From UBA1672 sp964351365 (GTDB lineage: Bacteria; Pseudomonadota; Alphaproteobacteria; Micavibrionales; Micavibrionaceae), in assembly GCA_964351365.1 (NCBI GenBank), contig CAYGNP010000009.1:1-64000 (forward strand): a stretch of 64,000 bases of DNA. Direction: 5' to 3'. Positions 1 to 7,600 of the stretch are shown here, in pieces; the stretch's first letter is position 1, and every line of letters starts with the position of its first letter. Position numbers and translations under genes: made by a program. The notes below the pieces were generated by a model. It was given only the letters and a program-made list of their open reading frames with translations. It ran no database searches and was not told the DNA's origin.

Positions 1-282
1 AAGTAGACCCAAAAATAGCGTAAAACATAGACTCAGAGCTATTTTTTTAAACATAAAGTTGTGAACCAGAAGCCCCCAGAACAGGGGCGTTAGAACTTAA
101 GAATGTACGCAGCAGAAAACACCATTGTTATGATATCCTGAAAAGATAAGATGCATCAATAGGATATTTGAAAATAATAAGAAAACTTCAACTTGATTTT
201 TAATTTTTTTTGAGACGAATTGTGGGATGTTTTTGTTGTTTGCATTGCATGATTTTTTTGATTCGGGTAAGGTTCTCCTCCC
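1..282. other. AT-rich leader region, no gene seen
   Basis: No convincing reading frame was found on either strand. The stretch is AT-rich and leads into the secreted pilin-like gene at 283. A short hairpin (5-bp GC arms at 72-76 and 84-88) is visible but has no T-run. The 13-mer TGAAAAGATAAGA at 139-151 recurs at 2290-2302 upstream of the usher. The region probably holds the promoter of the 283-1591 unit, but no clear -35/-10 pair could be assigned. Confidence 0.4.
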
Positions 283-744
283 ATGACGAATAATAGTATG
301 CCAGTTTTTATTGTTTTCTTTTTCTGTTTCGTGTTTACCGAAGCAAGGGCGCAGGTGTCGACGGTTCAGGCACTGGATTTTGGTAATTACATCGTTATAG
401 ATAATTCATCGCAATATGATATTACAATTAACCCGGATGGGTCATCCAGTTTTGATCCTGCAGGTTTTGTTATTATTTCTGGCCCGTCAGAGGGAATTTA
501 TGATATTACGACCTCTCAGCTTAACCAAGCGGTTGCGAGCGTTGTTGTTTCGCAGCATCAGCCACTTCTGGCGCCAGGAAACAGTTTTCAGCTCTTGAAT
601 TTTCAGGAGCAACATGATCCGACGACTGATGGTAGCGGAGTTGTGCGCGTGATTGTTGGGGCGACGGCGCGTTCCACGGGGAGCGGCTCGACTTATGCGG
701 ATCAGACATATTCAGGCTCGATTGATATACAGATTAATTTTTGA
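283..744 (+). CDS. DUF4402-type secreted pilin-like protein
   Basis: The 153-aa product starts with a signal peptide that is hydrophobic at residues 7-18 and is likely cleaved after ARA, near residue 23. The rest is a small beta-rich domain of the DUF4402 kind, with an 'LDFGNY' segment early and a C-terminal strand of alternating hydrophobic residues ending in Phe (SGSIDIQINF). Such end strands are typical of subunits handed to PapD-like chaperones. The chaperone gene follows 34 bp downstream on the same strand, so the pair is probably an operon. The likely role is a surface-fibre subunit. An in-frame ATG at 298 is an alternative start, and neither start has a strong ribosome site. The family call is from memory of DUF4402 patterns, not a search. 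Confidence 0.75.
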   Translation: MTNNSMPVFIVFFFCFVFTEARAQVSTVQALDFGNYIVIDNSSQYDITINPDGSSSFDPAGFVIISGPSEGIYDITTSQLNQAVASVVVSQHQPLLAPGNSFQLLNFQEQHDPTTDGSGVVRVIVGATARSTGSGSTYADQTYSGSIDIQINF

Positions 745-778
745 TGTTCACTTAACCACTTAGCTATAAAGGTTTTTC

Positions 779-1591
779 ATGCTTAAATATTTGATTTTAC
801 TCTCTATGTTGTTCTGTTCGTTTTTTATGAACAATACTGCGCGTGCGGATATTCTAATTACGCCCACGCGGGTTGTTTTTGATGACAAGGAGCGTTTTGC
901 AGAGGTTACTCTTGCTAATACAACAAATAAAATTAAGTCTTATGAAATTCAGTGGCAGCTATACGAAATGCAGCAAGATAGCGGGACATATGAAGATGTT
1001 AAGGTTGCGCCAGAATATGATATGTCCAAGCTAGTGTTTTTTGCGCCGCGCCGCGTGACTTTGGCGCCGGGGGGGAAGCAGAAAATCAAGCTGCGTTTTA
1101 GCCGGCCCGCAGATATTCCTGATGGGGATTATCATGTCCATTTGAAGTTTAAGGCATTGTCTGAGATTGTAGAGCCTAAAGATACTGACGCTTCGGAAGG
1201 TACACCTGCCGCAAAGGTGCAGATTAATATCAGTTATTCTATTCCTGTTATTGTCCGTATTGGTGAGCCCAATGTTGGTGCATCTATCGGACAGATCAGT
1301 ATCGAGCGTGATCAAGTAAATGGTAAGTTGAGTGCGAAGGTGCCAGTAGAGCGCACAGGTGGCCCTTATGCCTTGTTAGGCTATCTTCGTGTTTATCATA
1401 GTGATGGCGCGGGCAAGGAAGAGCTCGTGGGAGAGATCAGCAACGCGCATGTATTCCCTGAAGTTACACGCCGTGTTTTTACTGTTGCCTTAAATAAGGA
1501 AATAACTGGCGGCACTTTGCGTGTTGATCTGAGGCATTTTAATAATGAGTTGGGCCTCGTTTATGCCGAGAATGTTTTTCCATTGCAGTAG
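779..1591 (+). CDS. PapD-like periplasmic fimbrial chaperone
   Basis: A protein of 270 aa with a signal peptide (residues 1-23, ending ARA-D). The N-terminal immunoglobulin-like domain opens with 'ILITPTRVVFDD' and has the chaperone-type strand 'FFAPRRVTLAPGGKQKIKL' near residues 83-101. A second beta domain fills the C-terminal half. Members of this family bind pilin subunits in the periplasm by donating a strand and deliver them to an outer-membrane usher, which here is the gene at 2531. The start is supported by AAAGG at 768-772, six bases upstream of ATG. The transcript ends at a strong hairpin terminator at 1615-1646. The sequence is divergent from classical FimC/PapD, closer in feel to alternative chaperone-usher systems. 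Confidence 0.8.
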   Translation: MLKYLILLSMLFCSFFMNNTARADILITPTRVVFDDKERFAEVTLANTTNKIKSYEIQWQLYEMQQDSGTYEDVKVAPEYDMSKLVFFAPRRVTLAPGGKQKIKLRFSRPADIPDGDYHVHLKFKALSEIVEPKDTDASEGTPAAKVQINISYSIPVIVRIGEPNVGASIGQISIERDQVNGKLSAKVPVERTGGPYALLGYLRVYHSDGAGKEELVGEISNAHVFPEVTRRVFTVALNKEITGGTLRVDLRHFNNELGLVYAENVFPLQ

Positions 1592-1614
1592 TGAGCTTCT
1601 GGATAGGGGAAACG

Positions 1615-1646
1615 TAAAAAAGGCACCCATGCAGGTGCCTTTTTTT
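1615..1646. terminator. Bidirectional intrinsic terminator
   Basis: A perfect 7-bp stem, AGGCACC (1621-1627) and GGTGCCT (1634-1640), with a 6-base loop. It is preceded by a run of A (from 1615) and followed by a run of T to 1646, so it can work on both strands. It separates the plus-strand chaperone gene from the converging DUF4402 gene on the minus strand. Confidence 0.9.
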
Positions 1647-1668
1647 CTGTTAATTTTATTTGCTATGC

Positions 1669-2238
1669 CTAGTAGGCAAATGTCAGATCAAGAGACGCAG
1701 TCTTTGCACCATCAGGTGGTGTATCTGTGAATGTTACGGTTGCGCCAAATGTCAATGTGTCGACACCACCTGTCGCCGCAACAGCGGAAGGTGCGCCAAT
1801 CGCCCCGGCAGTGCCGCCATTGAGTGAGAATGTGGCAGCCGTCATTGTAATGTCGGCATCCGCAAAGTCATTAATAACAACTGACATGTTTACACTTGAG
1901 GGGGCGGGGGTTTCGAGAGTAATTGAACCTGCGCCTGTGGCGGGTGTAATGTTCACGCGGGTTGAGTTATCTGTTGTGTCAGTTCCTGCGCCACTGTTTG
2001 ATGCTACAACTGCACCTGTAATTGGGTTCAAGACCAGACGGTTACTGACGTCGTCACCGCCGAGCAGAATCAACCATTCGCCAAAATCCATATCAGTACC
2101 CGCTGTCAGGGTAATTGCGCTTGTGGTTGAAAGTGTTACTGGCACGTTAATTGTTTGAGCATTAACAAGCGTTGCAGACGGCAGACCGAATGCAAGGGCG
2201 CAAGTAAATGCGAGTAGTTTGAGGTTTTTACGTTTCAT
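1669..2238 (-). CDS. DUF4402-type secreted pilin-like protein, inverted
   Basis: A protein of 189 aa with a clear signal peptide (MKRK, then a hydrophobic stretch ending near VNA-Q at residue 27). The mature part has the DUF4402 pattern: 'TAGTDMDFGEW' early, an Ala/Thr/Gly-rich beta domain, and a C-terminal strand 'ASLDLTFAY' whose alternating hydrophobics and final aromatic suggest a chaperone-binding end strand. The start has a good ribosome site (AAGGAG, about 10 bases upstream). It lies inside the chaperone-usher locus but on the opposite strand, between the chaperone and the usher, so it is transcribed separately. It is likely the major or alternative fibre subunit. Composition richer in Ala, Gly and Thr than the 283 protein. 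Confidence 0.78.
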   Translation of the reverse strand: MKRKNLKLLAFTCALAFGLPSATLVNAQTINVPVTLSTTSAITLTAGTDMDFGEWLILLGGDDVSNRLVLNPITGAVVASNSGAGTDTTDNSTRVNITPATGAGSITLETPAPSSVNMSVVINDFADADITMTAATFSLNGGTAGAIGAPSAVAATGGVDTLTFGATVTFTDTPPDGAKTASLDLTFAY

Positions 2239-2530
2239 TTCAGGTTTCTCCTTTGTCCCTAGAATAGATTGTACTGATACTCAGTAGTATGAAAAGATAA
2301 GAACTATCTCTATAATGATTATCATATAAAAATGGTTAAATCATTATTAATGTCGTCTTATTAATCAAAATAGGTGTGACTAACTTTGAAGCGAATGCCC
2401 GCCGATAGAAGTTTAGTATGACTTAGTTGTTGTGCATGTCAAGTGACTATGTTTTAATGTGCACACTCGATTGATCATTTTATCCACAGTTTTATTCGCG
2501 TTCTGTCCACAGCCCTGTTATGAGGATTTT
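2239..2530. promoter_or_regulatory. Divergent intergenic region, Fur-box-like inverted repeat
   Basis: An AT-rich spacer of 292 bp between the divergent pilin and usher genes, with no gene of its own if the usher starts at 2531. Features seen: a short inverted repeat ATACT-CAGT-AGTAT at 2277-2290; the 13-mer TGAAAAGATAAGA at 2290-2302, shared with 139-151; and at 2310-2324 an element whose minus strand reads TGATAATCATTATAG, matching 13 of 14 non-N... effectively all but the last two positions of the classical Fur 7-1-7 pattern TGATAATNATTATCA. The same element contains a TATAAT hexamer at 2311-2316. A single exact DnaA-box match, TTATCCACA, lies at 2480-2488. All of these are candidates only. 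Confidence 0.35.
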
Positions 2531-5500
2531 GTGAAAAGGGATATTCGTATTTTTGCGGTTTTTGCATTTTTATTGTGCATGTTTTGTCATGTGTTGACAA
2601 GTTATGCAGGTGATTCTCTTGTTGCACCGCAGGCTGATGCTCTGAGTAAAGGTGAGAGGCTTTCTTTAGCGCGTTCCTTTGTTTCCAAGATCAAGAAAAG
2701 CCTTAATGAATATGAGCAGGAGGTGCGCGCTGTTACGGGTGATGCTGACCTTAATATTCTTCCTGATGGTGAAGTTTTATTACTGCAGGTGGTTATTGAC
2801 AGGCGCTTTCGCCCTGAAGGGGCGGTTATGGCACGCGCTCAAGGTGGTAGGATTTTGGTCTCTTTGAGAGATTTTGCTGATACGCTGCAACTCGCGATTA
2901 CGGTGAATGATGACGGTTCCGGGGCCTCGGGATGGTATTTACGCGAGAACAGACTGTTTGAGCTAAATGCTGCGGCGCGGCAAGTTAAAACGGCCAAGGG
3001 TAGTTTTACTGTTTCAGGAGATGTTATTTTTGAAGATGGGGATATTTTTGTCCCTAGCGCGGAGCTTGCCCAGTGGCTTGGTATGGAATTTGATCTTGGT
3101 GTTTCCGCGCAAGAGATTAAAGTTAAAACAGATGTTTTGCTTCCCGCTTATGCGAAGTTTTTACGCGAAAACAAGACAATCAGGGATCACCGTATTCCAG
3201 AAGCTTCGCTGCCTTTGGGTGGGCGTGATTACCGTAATGCGAGTGTTCCGATTATTGATGTGTCTACAAACTCTACCTACAGCAAGCGTAATACACAGGA
3301 TGATGGTGTTAAAAATCATACGGCAACGATTCGAACATCCAGTGATTTTGCTCAAGGTAATCTGGCGACGCAGACCCGGATAAACAACCGGGATCAGGTT
3401 GCGTCAGTTCTTGCCACGTACAGGCAGGATTCGGTGGATGGAGATTTGCTCGGTCCATTGGAGGCAAAGCGATTTGAAGTTGGAGATATTTTGACGACGC
3501 TGACGCCCTTTGGGGGTAATTCGCAGCAAGAGTTGGGCGTGCGTGTCACGAATACGGATACGCTCACGGGGTTTAATCGGTTGAGCACAGTTATATCGGG
3601 GAATGCAATTCCTGGCTGGGATGTGGAGCTTTATAGAGGGAACCAGCTTCTTGGTATTCAGGTGGTGGACGATAATGGATTTTATCAATTTCAGGATGTT
3701 GATTTATTTCAAAATGAAAATATTTTCCGCGTTGTATTTTATGGTCTGCAGGGTGAGATTCAGGAGGAGATTGTTTCTGTTCCGGTTGATCGAGATCTTC
3801 AAGGGCGCAGCGAGGGCATATATGATGTATCGGTGAGTTTGAATGAGCGTAACACCTACGAAGATAGAAGGTTCGAGTCCAGCAATGATAATAAAGGGTC
3901 TGTGAATGTTTCTGCTCTCTATGAGAGGCCAATTGCATCGGGGGTTACAGGCACGGTTGGATTTCGCAGCGAGGAAGATGGAAATGAGGACCGCAATAGT
4001 GTTGCTTCTGTCGGGCTTTCAACAAATGTTCTTGAGACTTTGTTGAACGCATCTGTTGCTGTTGATGATGCTGGTGGTGCTGCGGCTTTACTTGCTGCGC
4101 GGCGAAATCTGGCGGAGCACGAATTTGCCTCTTCTTTGTCCTGGGATAGTGGATCCAGTGGAGCACTGGGTGGGCCGTTGGGGAGCGGGTTTTCTTCCTT
4201 GGGTTTAAATAGTGGCGGATTAACAAACTCTAATGGTGGGGATAATTATTCTGCCAGTTTAAGGGTTAATGGCCCTGTTTTGGATACATATTTAGCGCGT
4301 GTGCGTTACAATCTTGATACTCAGCATGATTTTAATCAGGAGGGTGACAGCCGGACATTATCATCGGCGAGCCTGAACTCAAGTGCGCGGGGTATCACAC
4401 TCAATACAGGATTTTTTCACGAGAATAGTTCGGATTTGGACGAGGACAGGCTTAATTCCTTTACAACTTTATCGGGTAGCTATGGCCGTAATCGTTTGCG
4501 GTTTAATACAAATTATGAGGTGTCTCCTGATTCTCATCTAGAGAGTGTTGTTGCGTCTTATAATAGACGTATCAATAATAATTTAGATGCCGATCTGGAG
4601 GTTTCACGCCGGCCTGAGGAAAAAATGACGGAGTATCAGGCGCGTCTTGACTGGCAAGCAGGATTTATCAGGATTTCTCCAAGTGTTCGTTATAACTCCG
4701 AGCAGGATTTCTTTGCGGGCCTGTCTACGCGGTTTGGTGTGTTGCAGGAACCAATTACGGATAAATTAAAATTTTATGACCGTAATGTGACCAATTTTGG
4801 TCTGGTCAGTGCGTTTGTTTATCTGGATAAGGATGGTGATGGTGTTTTTAACGGTGAGGATGAGCCGTTGGAGGGCGTAACTGTTCTGGCGCCGCAAAAT
4901 AGCCGTCAGGAAAAAACGGATAAAGACGGTATTGCCTTGTTTTCACGCATGATTGAGTTGCGTTTGACGGATGTTTTTGTTTCTAAAGAGACTCTGCAAG
5001 ATCCGTCTTGGATTCCTGGTTTTGAAGGTGTTTCTATTTTGCCGCGAGAGGGTTATGTGGCGCAGGTTGAGTTTCCTATTCATATCGCTGGGGAGATGGA
5101 TGGTACTGTTTATGCCAAAGTTTCGCCCTTGCCGGAGGATAGGCTTGGGGAGAATTATGTTGTGCCTGCGCCTGTGCCGCTGCGCAATATTGATTTGGTG
5201 CTTTATAATGATAAAGGAGAAGTTGAGCAAAGTGTTACCACAGATTCTGGCGGGTTTTATTATTTCTCTAATATTCCGCCCGGGCGTTATTTTCTTATGA
5301 TTGATGGGGAAAGTGCGCATAGCAGGAAAATTATTCGCCCCGAGCCGCATCCAGTTGAGATTGGATATGAGGGGACGGTTATATTTGGGCATGATATTCA
5401 TGTTGATACCGGCCGAGATGACGTACCAGCAGAGATATTGAGTGATTTGAACGATTATAAAGATCTTCATTCGAATTTAGATTTCAATCCGGATGATCAT

Positions 5501-5815
5501 GATGTTGTTCTGAATTTGGGTGAGTTTAATTCGAGTCTGCTGATGTCAGTTGTGTGGTATAAATTACGCTCGCGCTATGGTTCCATTCTTTCTGGAAGTG
5601 ATCTTTTTGTGCCGCCAACCGAGAGCTATGCCGATGTTAAGACAGGCAAGCATGTTTTGCGCGTTGGGCTTGGGGGAGGACATTTGGGCGATGCCTATAA
5701 ACGTTGCCGTGCGCTTATGGCGCGTGATCAGTATTGCAAGGTTGAGATTTATCCTGCTGCGCTTAAGCAGGCTAAAGCCGATGTCATTGAAACTGAAATA
5801 GGCGATGAGCCCTAG
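2531..5815 (+). CDS. Large outer-membrane usher with extra C-terminal domains
   Basis: I choose the GTG at 2531, giving 1094 aa, because a GAGGA ribosome site sits just upstream and the product then opens with a signal peptide (VKRDIR, hydrophobic to about residue 22, SYA-G). An upstream in-frame ATG at 2459 gives a poor leader. Residues about 50-240 look like an N-terminal periplasmic region. About 356-420 is a plug-like beta domain ('WDVELYRGNQLLGIQ', 'NIFRVVFYG'), typical of ushers. About 425-755 is repetitive beta-barrel sequence. About 760-830 is an SdrD B-repeat-like domain with an Asp-rich calcium-type loop (DKDGDGVF). About 880-950 is a carboxypeptidase-regulatory-like domain. About 1035-1080 resembles a SPOR domain. 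Ushers are usually around 800-850 aa. The expected role is secretion and assembly of the DUF4402 subunits at the outer membrane. The domain edges are estimates. Confidence 0.75.
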   Translation: MKRDIRIFAVFAFLLCMFCHVLTSYAGDSLVAPQADALSKGERLSLARSFVSKIKKSLNEYEQEVRAVTGDADLNILPDGEVLLLQVVIDRRFRPEGAVMARAQGGRILVSLRDFADTLQLAITVNDDGSGASGWYLRENRLFELNAAARQVKTAKGSFTVSGDVIFEDGDIFVPSAELAQWLGMEFDLGVSAQEIKVKTDVLLPAYAKFLRENKTIRDHRIPEASLPLGGRDYRNASVPIIDVSTNSTYSKRNTQDDGVKNHTATIRTSSDFAQGNLATQTRINNRDQVASVLATYRQDSVDGDLLGPLEAKRFEVGDILTTLTPFGGNSQQELGVRVTNTDTLTGFNRLSTVISGNAIPGWDVELYRGNQLLGIQVVDDNGFYQFQDVDLFQNENIFRVVFYGLQGEIQEEIVSVPVDRDLQGRSEGIYDVSVSLNERNTYEDRRFESSNDNKGSVNVSALYERPIASGVTGTVGFRSEEDGNEDRNSVASVGLSTNVLETLLNASVAVDDAGGAAALLAARRNLAEHEFASSLSWDSGSSGALGGPLGSGFSSLGLNSGGLTNSNGGDNYSASLRVNGPVLDTYLARVRYNLDTQHDFNQEGDSRTLSSASLNSSARGITLNTGFFHENSSDLDEDRLNSFTTLSGSYGRNRLRFNTNYEVSPDSHLESVVASYNRRINNNLDADLEVSRRPEEKMTEYQARLDWQAGFIRISPSVRYNSEQDFFAGLSTRFGVLQEPITDKLKFYDRNVTNFGLVSAFVYLDKDGDGVFNGEDEPLEGVTVLAPQNSRQEKTDKDGIALFSRMIELRLTDVFVSKETLQDPSWIPGFEGVSILPREGYVAQVEFPIHIAGEMDGTVYAKVSPLPEDRLGENYVVPAPVPLRNIDLVLYNDKGEVEQSVTTDSGGFYYFSNIPPGRYFLMIDGESAHSRKIIRPEPHPVEIGYEGTVIFGHDIHVDTGRDDVPAEILSDLNDYKDLHSNLDFNPDDHDVVLNLGEFNSSLLMSVVWYKLRSRYGSILSGSDLFVPPTESYADVKTGKHVLRVGLGGGHLGDAYKRCRALMARDQYCKVEIYPAALKQAKADVIETEIGDEP

Positions 5816-5949
5816 TTTTTATTGGCTTTACCCATGTTCGCAAATTGCTTGGAATGGTTGATAGGACAATGTTTAAGATCGGCTTCGCTTAGGGGAATTG
5901 TTGGACATTATATGTTTAGTCCCTGATCTCAATTTTAGCGGTCATTTGA

Positions 5950-6035
5950 TGGTGGGCCCGGCCGGACTTGAACCGGCACGTTCATACGAACAACAGATTT
6001 TAAGTCTGCAGCGTCTACCATTCCGCCACGGGCCC
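5950..6035 (-). tRNA. tRNA-Leu (anticodon TAA)
   Basis: On the minus strand the sequence folds as a class II tRNA. The acceptor arms GGGCCCG and CGGGCCC pair perfectly, followed by A and an encoded CCA at 5950-5952. The anticodon stem GCAGA/TCTG(T) encloses loop CTTAAAA, giving anticodon TAA. There is a long variable arm (TTCG-TAT-GAAC type hairpin) and a T arm GCCGG-TTCAAGT-CCGGC. This tRNA reads UUA and, by wobble, UUG. No integrase or repeated 3' end was seen, so it does not appear to be an occupied attachment site. Confidence 0.97.
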
Positions 6036-6097
6036 TTATACGTTTTTGGTTATAGTTTAGTTTCGTGCGCGGTGCAATTCCATATCGAGCGGTTTTT

Positions 6098-6421
6098 TTA
6101 CAAGGCCTCTAAAATATTCGTGAGCAGGCGATCTCCTTTATCTGTCAGTGCGATGCGCTTTTTGCGCTTTTCATTAGGAGCGATCTCTACGCGGATAAGT
6201 TCATAACACCCCCCGCCAGCGCAGCTTTTGGACATGGCGGTTGTTATGCGCGAGACAGTGGATAACGCCATTTTAGTGCGCTCTGCCAACTCCGTCATGC
6301 TCAGACCTTCATTTAGGGCGATGTGAGCCAAGCATATGGCATATTGTATCGGGAATTCTGGGTTTACGGATTGCAGTTTAACAAGGATTTTTAAGAATTC
6401 TTCCAGTTTTTCCTGTTTCAT
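6098..6421 (-). CDS. Short MarR-type winged-helix regulator
   Basis: A protein of 107 aa. A helix-turn-helix is visible at about residues 38-62 ('LSMTELAERTKMALSTVSRI'). A wing follows, with 'YELIRVEIAPNEKRKKRIALTDKG' (about residues 73-96), which is the signature beta-wing and 'LTxKG' ending of MarR proteins. At 107 aa it is shorter than typical MarR members (about 140 aa) because the terminal dimerisation helices are reduced. It is cytosolic, DNA-binding and probably a dimer. A 59-aa gene lies 3 bp upstream on the same strand, so the two are very likely co-transcribed. The regulator may control that unit. The ligand is unknown. A GGCGA stretch acts as a weak ribosome site. Confidence 0.8.
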   Translation of the reverse strand: MKQEKLEEFLKILVKLQSVNPEFPIQYAICLAHIALNEGLSMTELAERTKMALSTVSRITTAMSKSCAGGGCYELIRVEIAPNEKRKKRIALTDKGDRLLTNILEAL

Positions 6422-6424
6422 AAT

Positions 6425-6604
6425 TTATTCGCCTGCATAGTATTTTGGTTTATGAGTAGGTGTATATATAATTTGTATATACGGCATATGGATGATGGTT
6501 TCGTCCTTGTAATATTCTTTTGAAAATAACGGATGTAATCCCAATTGCCTGTTGCCTTCTATGAAAATTGAAAAAAACTTATCATAAGATATGTATAACG
6601 TCAT
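6425..6604 (-). CDS. Hypothetical 59-aa protein upstream of MarR gene
   Basis: The frame is open back to 6649, but I choose the ATG at 6604 because AAGGGG sits 8 bases upstream on the minus strand. This gives 59 aa beginning MTLYISYDKF. The product is rich in Tyr, Ile and Lys, has no signal peptide or membrane segment, and matches nothing I recognise. Its stop lies 3 bp before the MarR-type gene, so it is probably the first gene of a two-gene unit. Small partners of MarR proteins can be effectors or just leader peptides. No function is claimed. Confidence 0.5.
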   Translation of the reverse strand: MTLYISYDKFFSIFIEGNRQLGLHPLFSKEYYKDETIIHMPYIQIIYTPTHKPKYYAGE

Positions 6605-6682
6605 TGTTAATCCCCTTAACTTTTTGGAGCGGTTGGGCTCCATGTTCACACACGATTATTTTTTTGCTCTCTCATTTCTGTT

Positions 6683-7333
6683 TTATGTTGATGCGATATA
6701 ATTTATGACAGGGGCTATATCCCGCAGCCTTGCTTGTTCTTCGTGAGATGTCATGGCGTTTAAAAGGGCAGGTAAAATTGTTTTTGGTAAAATATTTGCG
6801 CCGATTGTTATGGTTTGATCCAGTATAACAATTGGTGTGTTTAAAAGCCCTTTTAATACGATGGGATGTTTTGTCATGCCGTAAAGCGCGCCATCAAAGC
6901 TTTCAAATTTACAGTCTTTCATCGTTGCGACATTGCGAAAATCCAGATCAAAGCAGGAGAGCGTTGAGAATGTTGCGCCATCGATAATGCAGCCTTCGAT
7001 CATTGTTGCACCGAAGCTTGCGCCGCGAAAATCGCTGTGTGACATTTCAGAATAGGCGAAGCACGTGTTATAAAGTTCGCTGTCTTGAAGGTGTGCGCCG
7101 ATTAGGTTTGACTCAGAAAAATTTGCACCTGTCAGGTTCGCGCCAGTTAATTCTGCACCGGGCATATAGGCATTATCCAGATTGGCATTGCTAAGATTCT
7201 GGTGTTTCAGGTCGATATTCGAGAGGTCCTTTTCTTTTTTTACGGCGTCCTCCAGACACGCTATGAAGGAGGTGAAGGCTCCATCGAAAATTGGTGTTTG
7301 ATCTTTGTGTGTTTTGAGAACAAAATACTGCAT
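6683..7333 (-). CDS. Pentapeptide-repeat protein
   Basis: The ATG at 7333 is preferred over the TTG at 7339, because AAAGGA lies 8 bases upstream, giving 216 aa. Residues about 45-120 hold tandem A(D/N)Lxx repeats ('LSNANLDNAYMPGAELTGANLTGANFSESNLIGA' is the core, read here in shorter pieces as ANL-, AEL-, ANL-, ANF-, SNL-). Such repeats fold as a right-handed quadrilateral beta-helix. The C-terminal third is non-repetitive and contains a hydrophobic segment ('PIVILDQTITIGANILP'). Pentapeptide proteins act as scaffolds, and a few mimic DNA against gyrase, but nothing here points to a specific target. It is a single gene with its own ribosome site, and lies about 270 bp from the divergent uvrC. 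Confidence 0.85.
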   Translation of the reverse strand: MQYFVLKTHKDQTPIFDGAFTSFIACLEDAVKKEKDLSNIDLKHQNLSNANLDNAYMPGAELTGANLTGANFSESNLIGAHLQDSELYNTCFAYSEMSHSDFRGASFGATMIEGCIIDGATFSTLSCFDLDFRNVATMKDCKFESFDGALYGMTKHPIVLKGLLNTPIVILDQTITIGANILPKTILPALLNAMTSHEEQARLRDIAPVINYIAST

Positions 7334-7600
7334 GGTCAAATCCTTTATAGTTATGTTTATTTGGTAACAGTTGATAGCGCGGAAGTGTTTTTGTCAAATT
7401 TATTTATGTATAAAAATCAATGAGTTTGGTATTGTTTTGTTACGTTCATAAAGTGAATCAATGATTTAACCGAAGATGTTATTGTAACATGCTACCTATA
7501 CTTAAGGTTGGGTTGGCATGCTTGTGTATGTCATTTGCAACTAGGGCAATCTGTTATAGAGTTTTGAAATGTTTAAAAGGGTTTAAAAAAGGTTAGTGAT

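Noticed and set aside
72..88. GC-rich hairpin as a terminator of an upstream gene
   Set aside because: Only five base pairs and no T-run.
1545..1730. 61-aa frame crossing the 3' end of the chaperone gene
   Set aside because: It reads straight through the bidirectional terminator and shadows two real genes.
2480..2488. Exact DnaA box TTATCCACA in an AT-rich stretch, with a second partial box at 2503-2511
   Set aside because: A single 9-mer match is expected by chance at this window size, there is no cluster, and the site lies in the leader of the usher gene. Not enough for an origin claim even with parS nearby.
4943..5470. 175-aa frame antisense to the usher, and other long antisense frames
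   Set aside because: They mirror the codon pattern of the real gene, lack ribosome sites and have no recognisable features.
5950..6035. tRNA-Leu as a site for an integrated element
   Set aside because: No integrase, no repeated tRNA 3' end and no phage-like genes on either side.
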